Assembly (NCBI GenBank): GCA_016716885.1
Contig: JADJUV010000068.1
Coordinates: 1 to 22,084 of the forward strand
DNA from: Candidatus Trichofilum aggregatum
GTDB lineage: Bacteria; Chloroflexota; Anaerolineae; Promineifilales; Promineifilaceae
Direction of reading: 5' to 3'
DNA: 22,084 nt
Shown: piece after piece, positions 15,860-22,084 of the stretch
Layout of the letters: every line of letters begins with the position of its first letter
Numbering within the stretch: the first letter of the stretch is position 1
Made by a program: the position numbers and the translations under genes
Notes under the pieces: model-generated
Database searches by the model: none
Told to the model about the DNA's origin: nothing
Seen by the model: the letters and a program-made list of their open reading frames with translations, nothing else

Positions 15860-17579
15860 TCAGGGACAAGTGGCGTGGTATGGCTCTCCAGCCAGGAATG
15901 TGCTCCACTCCTGCTCCGTCAGGTTGCGCTGCACAAGTTGGCAACCCAACCCCACCAGGGTTTCTAGCGGCCGCCACAAGCGAACGGTGGCATCATCGCT
16001 CACGGTGGCGAAGAGGGATTGATCCGGGGCAAAGGCCACTTTGATCACGGCTGCGGTATGCCCGTTGAGGATGGCCGGGGGCGCGGCCGCGTCCTGTGGA
16101 TTCCAAATAAGTACAGTCAAATCCTGCCCGGCCGAAACCAACTGGGTTCCGTCTGGGGCAAAGGCCAAACCGCGTACACCGGCCTGATGCCCGGCCAACA
16201 GCCGTGGCTCGGCGGCAGGATTGGCCCAATCCCACAACAAAATTGCCCGATCTTCACCCGCCGAGGCCAAAACCTGTCCATCTGGGGAGAAGGCCAGGTC
16301 ATTCACCCGGTCACTGTGACGAGCCAGCACGGTCGGTTCTGCCTCAGGCTCGGCCAGCGACCAGATGAGAATCCGGCCATCGGCGCTGCCTGCGACCATC
16401 TGTTCGCCATCCGGGGTCAGGATGAGAGAAAAGATGGCCCCGTTGACGGTAGCGACAACCGTCGGTTCAGCCGTGAGATTGTTCATATCCCAGGCCCTGA
16501 TCAAACCATCATCCCCCGCTGAGTAGAGGGTTTGTTCATCGGTGCTGAAGCGCAGGGCACGCACCGACCCTTCATGCCCTTCCAGAATGGTGGCCGCGGC
16601 CGCGACATTGCCCAAATCCCACAACCGAATGGTGCTGTCGTCCCCTGCCGAGGCCAATACATTGGACTCTGCCGCCATAACCAACGCCCGTACCCGGCCT
16701 GTGTGCCCACTCAGGACGCCCGTCTCTGTGTAAGCCACTGTATCCCATAATCGCACATTGTTATCCGCCCCCGAGGTAAACATCGTGCCCCCGTCCGGCG
16801 AAAACAGAACTGCCAGCACACTGGCCCCATGCCCCGTCAGTACACGGTCGGCGGCGGGCAAAGAATCAACTCGCCACAAACGAATCGTCTGATCATCGTT
16901 GGCCGAGGCCACAAACAGGCCATCCGGCGACAGGGCCAGGGCACGCACGCGTGACTCATGGCCGGGCAAAATCAACCCTTCAGCCGTGGGGTTCGCCAGG
17001 TCCCAAACAATTAACGTTTTATCATCACCCCCAGAGATGAGCCGTTGCCCATCGGGCAGAAAAACGGCCGCCCGCACGCGGCGAACTGTGCCCTGAAACA
17101 CCAGGGGTGGGCTGCCTGGTTCGGTTAGATTCCACACCTGCACGGTGTTGTCTACACCGGTAGAGGCAACCCTGGTTTGGTCAGGCGAAAAGGCCACACC
17201 GATCACGCTCGACTCATGCCGACCAATTATCGCGGCCGCGTTGTTGTCCAAATCGTATAACTGCACCGTGCCATCATCCCCCCAGGGCCGGCGTTTGGCC
17301 GTCGCCACTGAGCGCCATCCCCAACACGGGCCGCTCTTGTTCAAGTAGGGTTGTGGGTTCGGCCCGCAGGTTGGGCAAATCCCATGAGCGCACGGTATTG
17401 TCCAGGCTGGACGAAATGAGTTGGCCGTCCGGGGTAATGATCAGGGCTAAGACATCGTTGGTGTGTCCCAAAAAGAGAATCGGGGGCTGATCCAGATCGG
17501 CCAGCGACCAGATGGAGATGGTGTCGTCTTCGCCCGCGGAAACGATGGTTTGTCCATCAGCCGTGAAGGCAACGGCCAA
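15860..17579 (-). CDS. WD40 repeats 2-14 of the giant protein
   Basis: The main frame (17344-15860) holds ten complete WD40 units. The overlapping frame to 17579 adds two more and most of another, whose ends meet at about 17282 where one G restored in a G run gives ALGGDDGTVQLYDL. Each unit has the usual pattern VxxVAFSPDG...LASAGxDxTIRLWDL...LxGH, for example starting SRVRALALSPDGLFVASAND. With the first unit on the neighbouring fragment the count is 14, which fits two seven-bladed propellers. The tail after the last unit (LVQRNLTEQEWSTFLAGEPY) is the conserved end of bacterial kinase/STAND-WD40 proteins. Confidence 0.8.
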
Positions 17580-20500
17580 AACGGGGCGGTATGTCCACTT
17601 AAAATGAGGGGTTCGGCCAGAAGATCATCTAGCGACCAGAGCCGCACGGTGTTGTCGGCTCCGCCAGACGCCAACCAGCGGCCATCCGGGGAGAAGGCGA
17701 CGGCCCGCACGCTACTGCCCTGCCCACGAATAGTCACGTTGAAATAGGGTTGAGAAATCAGCGGCCGCAACGCGTTATCCACGTACCAGTTAATATTGCC
17801 TTGAGCCAGCTCATTGAGTCGGGCGGCTTCTAAGGCCAACAGCGTGGCTAACTCTCGGTCATTATTCTGCTCCACGGTGTTTATGGATAGCGAGACCAGG
17901 GATTGGGAGAGGGCAATCTGCCCCTGTCGCACGGCTTCGGCCCGTTCTTGCTCGGCTTCCACTCGTGCGGCCTCGGCCAGCGTCCGTTGATTCTCCGCTT
18001 CCACCCGCTCGCCGTCCGCTGTCGCCCTGGCAACTTCCGCTTCGACGGCCCGTGTCGCGGCGATATGTTCGTTGGCGATGGCGGTCTCCTGGGCCAAAAA
18101 GGCGACGGTCGCCTGGGTTTCGGCCTCGGTGGCATTGGCCTGAGCCAGACCCCGTTGCCAGAAAGCGAACGCGGCCGCGCACAGGGACAGAACCAGGAGT
18201 AGCCCCAACCCAAGAGAAGCAAAACGCACCACGGTCACTTGTCGTCGTCGTGATTCACTTAAAGCTCTGGCTTGTTCCAACTCCCGTTGCCGTTGGGCTT
18301 CTTTCTCTTGTTCGGCCCGCTCGACCGCCGTTCGGCTCATCTTAATGAAATCTTGCTCTTGGGTGGAGAGAATGAGGGTTTCGCTGCTGGCCCACTCCAA
18401 AGCCTGTTGTAAAGGTGTGCCCCGTAATAATGCGCCTTCGTCGCGGCCGCTGGATTGCCATTGGCTCATAGACGACCGTAAAACGCTCCTGCCAGGCGCG
18501 ATACGAACGATCCCCCGCCATCCATTCCCGGAGCAATTCCCAACTGCGAATCAGCGCTTCATGAACGACTTCAACCGTTTCCAATCCGCTCTCATTGACC
18601 CCTGTCACTACTAGTCGCTCATTGGCTAGTTTTGCACCAATTGCCATTCTTCAGCGGTTAACTCGTGACGGTTAGCTACCCGGCGGGTATCTTCCGTGCC
18701 TTCACCCGGTTGCACCATCTGGGCAAAGGCCCGCCGGGCCAGCCTTTGCTCGTTAGGCGAAAGATTGGCGTACACTTCGTTGGCATGACGCCAGGGCACC
18801 CGCCACGCCAATTTCCACATAAGCCTCATGGGTCATCTGGTTGCCCTTACGTTGACCCCACAAGGCCGACAAGGCAAACTCCAGCAAGGGCAAATTACCC
18901 GGCTCATCCCCCACATCACTCACAATACGCATCACCAGACCTGATTCAAAGGTTACGGCTAGACGTTTGGCCGGATTGGCGATAGCTCGTACCAGGTCCT
19001 GACGAGACATGGGGCCAAGTTTAACGTCGGCATCCTGCAAAGCGGTGGCAAAAGGCCGATAACCCAACGCCTGCCCCAAAAAATCTGCCCGCAATGTGAG
19101 CACCAGAGAAAACCGCTGTTCGTCACGGAACTTCTGAATGTCTACGGCTTCAACCAGTTGATCCATAAAACGATGGCGCAAGGCCACGTCATCACACAGC
19201 GTGAACATTTCTTCAAACTGATCGGCTACCAGGAGCAGGCGGGTTCCTGCGGGTTGTGCGTTCACGATTTGCTCAACGATTTCGTGGAGCCGACGCTCGC
19301 CATTTTTCATGGCCTGCGACAACTGTTTCACGGCCTGGGGCTTTGCGGTGCGGTTAATTGGCATAAAGCAAAGGCACAAGCGCCCCGGCTATCGTTTGAA
19401 AAGGATCCTGGCCGGGCCGAAAATCCTCAATAATCCAGTTGCCTTCCTGGCGTAAGGTGGCTACCAAACCGGCAAATACCACCGAAGATTTGCCACTACC
19501 TGAAGAGCCGACTACGGCTACCAGAGGTTGAACTTTTACCAATTCCAGCAGTTGTTCGGTGAATTCTTCACGGCCAAAGAAAAATTTGGCATCTTCTTCG
19601 AAAGGCAAAGAGACCCCGATACAGGCCAGCCCCATAAATCGCTTCGGTATGACCGGTGACGGCAAGGATCATGGTGACATTGGCATCGGCTTCAAGCAGG
19701 TGGCCTCGTTCACAAGGGCGTTGGGGTAGGGGTGGGTACGGCGGTTATATTGACATAAGCGAGGGCTTGTTCGGCGGACATGCCGACGGCCCAGCGAATG
19801 TCACGGGCGAGTTGCCCGGCTTTTTGCTGGCGATGGAGCGGGTCTTTGTGCAAGGCTTTCAGGATAGCCTGTTCCAGTTCGATGGGAATATCTTTGCGAT
19901 ATTGGCGGAGGTGCTGGGGTGTTCAGGTGGTGCTGGATGACTTCCAGGCGTTGTTACCCTTGAACGGGAGTTGGCCGGTGACCAGTTCAAACAAGACAAC
20001 GCCCAGGGCATAGATGTCGCTGGCGTGGCCTACAGATTCGCCAGGGCCTGTTCCGGGGCCATGTAGGCGGGGTCCGGAGTACCGTGCCGGTGGGTTGCAC
20101 CACGGTATCACCCATGATGTGTACGATGCCAAAATCGGTGAGGACGATTTGGCCTTCGGCATTGAACATGATGTTGGCTGGTTTGATGACACGGTGAATG
20201 ACGCCACGCACATGGGCGTAATCGAGCGCGGCCGCGAGGGCATGGGTGATGTAACCAATTTCCAACAAGGTTAAGGGGCGGGATTTACTCTGGCGTTGTT
20301 TGATTTCCGCACTGAGGTTTGCCCATCAACGAACTCCATTACCATGTAGTAGAGACCATTCAACACATCAAAATCATAGACCTGACGATATTGGTGTGGC
20401 GCAGCCGGGCGACGATAGAGGCTTCACGCTCAAATCGCTCCACAAAATCAGGGCGGTAGCCAGGTGTGGATGGAGTACTTTGATGGCTACGTTCCGATTC

Positions 20501-20601
20501 AGCGAGGTGTGATAGCCTTGGTACACCTCACCCATTGCCCTTTGTCCAGCCGGGCCACAACTTTGTATTTACCCAAGAAATTGTCCGGTTAAGTCAGCCA
20601 T
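15860..20601 (-). CDS. Giant Ser/Thr kinase-nSTAND NTPase-TM-WD40 signalling protein (frameshifted)
   Basis: One gene of about 1580 codons read through many frame changes. The start is ATG 20601 (MADLTGQFLG) and the stop TGA at 15860-15862. Order from N-terminus: a PknB-like kinase domain, a Pro-rich linker (TAVPTPTPTP), an nSTAND1-type P-loop NTPase, one membrane helix, a long charged coiled coil, and 14 WD40 repeats ending in the usual NLTEQEWSTFLAGEPY tail. In such proteins ligand binding to the WD40 part is thought to drive NTPase switching and kinase output. Frame is lost about eight times between 20580 and 19600, several times between 19600 and 18450, and near 17583 and 17282, mostly at homopolymers. 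Elsewhere it is clean. Either it is a pseudogene or the sequence is error-rich. The catalytic Asp of the kinase HRD motif reads Val. Confidence 0.75.
17447..18469 (-). CDS. Linker, membrane helix, coiled coil and first WD40 unit of the giant protein
   Basis: A clean frame of 340 residues. It begins with MSQWQSSGRDEGALLRGTPL, the RDEGALLRG element that normally follows the nSTAND winged-helix part. A charged helix (ERAEQEKEAQRQRELEQARA) leads to a membrane helix (FASLGLGLLLVLSLCAAAFAF). A Glu/Ala/Arg-rich coiled coil of roughly 100 residues follows, and then the ISQPYFNVTIRGQGSSVRAV start of the WD40 region. The WD40 part is thus on the opposite membrane side from the kinase and NTPase, if the helix is truly membrane-spanning. 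The frame is lost after SGHTAP at about 17583. Confidence 0.75.
   Translation of the reverse strand: MSQWQSSGRDEGALLRGTPLQQALEWASSETLILSTQEQDFIKMSRTAVERAEQEKEAQRQRELEQARALSESRRRQVTVVRFASLGLGLLLVLSLCAAAFAFWQRGLAQANATEAETQATVAFLAQETAIANEHIAATRAVEAEVARATADGERVEAENQRTLAEAARVEAEQERAEAVRQGQIALSQSLVSLSINTVEQNNDRELATLLALEAARLNELAQGNINWYVDNALRPLISQPYFNVTIRGQGSSVRAVAFSPDGRWLASGGADNTVRLWSLDDLLAEPLILSGHTAPFWPLPSRLMDKPSFPRAKTTPSPSGRWPIWISPRFSFWDTPTMS
18342..19665 (-). CDS. nSTAND1-type P-loop NTPase region of the giant protein
   Basis: Several overlapping frames together carry YRGLFAFEEDAKFFFGREEF (entry motif), the P-loop VVGSSGSGKSSVVFAG, the Walker-B-like LLLVADQFEEMFTL, the sensor-like LVLTLRADFLGQAL, the stretch MSRQDLVRAIANPAKRL, GNLPLLEFALSALW, and the winged-helix part LVVTGVNESGLETVEVVHEA. 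This is the standard order of nSTAND1 NTPases. Frame changes are needed near 19605, 19360, 18815, 18635 and 18470. No GCGGCCGC octamer lies in 18451-20227, unlike the coiled-coil and WD40 parts. Confidence 0.75.
19660..20601 (-). CDS. PknB-like Ser/Thr kinase domain of the giant protein (frameshifted, HRD changed to HRV)
   Basis: Reading across frames gives MADLTGQFLG, KYKVVARLDKGQMGEVYQGY (G-loop), VAIKVLHPHLA (Lys), RFEREASIVARLRHTNIV (helix C Glu), YYMVMEFVDG (hinge), ALDYAHVRGVIHRVIKPANI (catalytic loop), LTDFGIVHI (DFG intact), GHASDIYALGVVLFELVTGQ and LHKDPLHRQQKA (C-lobe). The catalytic-loop Asp is GTC (Val) instead of GAC at about 20169-20171. If real, this would abolish or alter phosphotransfer. 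Because this is the most frameshifted part of the gene, a base-call error is equally possible. The linker after the domain is Pro-rich. Confidence 0.7.
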
Positions 20602-20644
20602 ATGGTTGCTCGCAAAAATTCGATAAATAGTGCCGCGTCATTCC

Positions 20645-22084
20645 AATACCTTCGCCAAAAATAGCATGAGTTGAGCGATTGTGTATGATACGGATTCTTA
20701 CCGACCAAGGAAAAGTTCCGTAACCACACAACCGCTCAATATGGATATTTTAGCTCTTTTACAACATTTGACCCCTATTCTCTCGAAGACCACCTTAAGG
20801 CAGATGAGTCTCATCATCTGCGCCGTATTAGCTATGACAGGGCGGGTGACCATGTTAGGTATCTCGCGCTGGAGTGACAAAGGGGGAAGTTATCGGACAG
20901 TGCAACGATTCTTCCAGACGACCATTCCCTGGGCGCAAGTGCTATGGTCGTTCTTTCATAGCCAACTTCAGGAACCTGATGTGGTTTATGTGTTAGCCGG
21001 TGATGAAAGTGTCATCCACTAAAATCGGGCACTGACCAGCGGGTTAGACCGCTTTTCTCGTCCCTATATGGGAAGCCCATACCCGGTATCGCTATCTTTG
21101 CCTTATCCCTCATTGACACCAAGCCCGGCGTTCTTACCCAGTCATGGTTGAACAAGTCGTGCGGAGTGCCGAAGAAAAAGCCGCAGCCAAGAAAAAGCCC
21201 AACAACGTCAAGCGAAACAGAAAGAAGGGCAAGCCAAGAAAACCAGGGCGTCCCCAGGCAGCAAGAATCGGAAAAAAGGAAGTTTGCCTGACACCGGAGT
21301 TGCAACGGATTCAAGACATGGTCAAGCAATTTCTGCTTCTCGCTGGCCTAGCCGTTCCTTTGACCTACCTGGTCATGGATGGTCATTTTGGTCACAACAA
21401 CGCGCTGCAAATGGTTTTGTCAACCGGTCTTCATCTCGTATCAAGTTACGCTGGGATTCGGCGCTCTTTTTGACTACCAAGGTTCTGACCAACGGCGAAA
21501 TATGGGGGCAGAATTGACTACGCCCACATCCCCGCCAACTGCCTCTAAGAGAGAACGATTAAGGACGGCATTCGCACCGATATCTACCAGACGACATGCC
21601 CGGCACAAAGAGTTGGCCAACGGCTTAACGTGGGCATTATCGTCAAAACGAAGCTGTCAACCGGGGCGACGGGGTCATGTCATCTTGTTTTCCAGCGACC
21701 TTGAGCTGAGCCTGGGGCAACCTGATTGACTACTATCGGCTCCGCTTTCAAATCGAATTCAATTTCCGCGATGCCAAACAATACTGGGGTCTGGAAGATT
21801 TCATGAACATTGAAAGCGCCCGTAACCAACGCCATCAACCTGTCCCTGTTTATGGTCAGCGTCTCAACGCTTACTGCGCGACCTGCGGCAAGAGGATTCA
21901 AATGTTAATGTGCTGGATTTGAAAGCCCTCTATCGTGGTCACAAATATGTAGTGGAAACGTTAAATTGCTTCCACGGCAAAACCAGAGCCAATTTATTGA
22001 GCGCGATTTTTAACCGAATTTCTGGCTTGGGCAGGATTCATGCCCCCAATCCAGATGTTCCTCACCTAAGTTGGCGAAGGTATT
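20645..22084 (+). mobile_element. IS4-family insertion sequence, about 1.44 kb
   Basis: Terminal inverted repeats are visible: AATACCTTCGCCAA at 20645-20658 and its exact complement TTGGCGAAGGTATT at 22071-22084, the last 14 bases of the window. Between them lies a single transposase gene. A few more terminal bases may lie outside, so the target duplication cannot be checked. The left end is 44 bases upstream of the kinase start, pointing away from it. No GCGGCCGC octamer is present in the element. Confidence 0.8.
20681..22069 (+). pseudogene. IS4-family DDE transposase (multiple frameshifts)
   Basis: The first frame reads MDILALLQHLTPILSKTTLR (from ATG 20741; an upstream ATG at 20681 is also in frame) to YVLAGDESVIH and a stop at 21022. 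The rest is in other frames: IDTKPGVLTP, a Lys-rich insertion (EEKAAAKKKPNNVKRNRKKG), LTYLVMDGHFGHNNALQMVL (second Asp), then YYRLRFQIEFNFRDAKQYWG near 21730-21785. The last segment fits the IS4 YREK signature Y-x2-R-x3-E-x6-K exactly. The first Asp is in AGDES. The final part ends ISGLGRIHAPNPDVP before the right inverted repeat. At least five frame changes occur, so it is inactive as written, unless these are sequencing errors. Confidence 0.75.

Overview
The window looks like chromosomal DNA of a filamentous or environmental Chloroflexota bacterium (Anaerolineae/Caldilineae type). This is inferred from the protein set: a BTAD/NB-ARC/TPR regulator, a kinase-STAND-WD40 giant protein, a C39 peptidase with a Pro/Thr linker, MOP flippase and O-antigen ligase genes, and many dispersed small repeats. 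No rRNA, tRNA or CRISPR array was seen.

Layout. 35-569 (-) is a heavily frameshifted remnant of a small conserved protein. 791-4215 (+) is a SARP/AfsR-like regulator (winged helix-BTAD-NB-ARC-TPR) broken by several single-base shifts, behind a good promoter with tandem 14-bp repeats. 4306-5046 (-) is an antitoxin/PIN-toxin pair, its toxin frameshifted, with a REP-like block at its tail. 5214-5570 (-) is a small coiled-coil protein. 5571-6092 is non-coding and full of nested inverted repeats. 6093-7475 (-) is a membrane-anchored C39-family peptidase with TPRs. 8016-15600 (+) is a surface-polysaccharide cluster: chain-length (PCP/Wzz-like) protein, TPR membrane protein, MOP/MurJ-type flippase (frameshifted), O-antigen ligase/polymerase, GT4 glycosyltransferase and SAM methyltransferase. 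The first four genes are translationally coupled (ATGA overlaps or a 2-bp gap). 15860-20601 (-) is one giant protein-kinase/nSTAND NTPase/TM/coiled-coil/WD40 gene with 14 WD40 blades, badly frameshifted in its N-terminal half. 20645-22084 is an IS4-family element whose right inverted repeat ends exactly at the window end.

The cluster can be read as an export and assembly line for a polysaccharide: the PCP sets chain length, the flippase exports lipid-linked units, the ligase/polymerase joins them, and GT4 plus methyltransferase build or decorate them. The regulator and the kinase-STAND-WD40 protein are signalling proteins; no direct link to the cluster is visible.

The most striking pattern is at DNA level. 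The 8-bp palindrome GCGGCCGC occurs 41 times in 22 kb by hand count, where about one is expected, in several reading frames and also between genes. It is absent from the IS, the toxin-antitoxin pair, the chain-length gene and the methyltransferase. It behaves like the cyanobacterial HIP1 octamer, but with a different sequence. Two near-identical 310-bp repeats with three strong hairpins flank the polysaccharide genes, and one copy supplies the C-terminus of the ligase gene. Frameshifts are clustered and mostly in homopolymers, so sequencing error must be separated from true gene decay.
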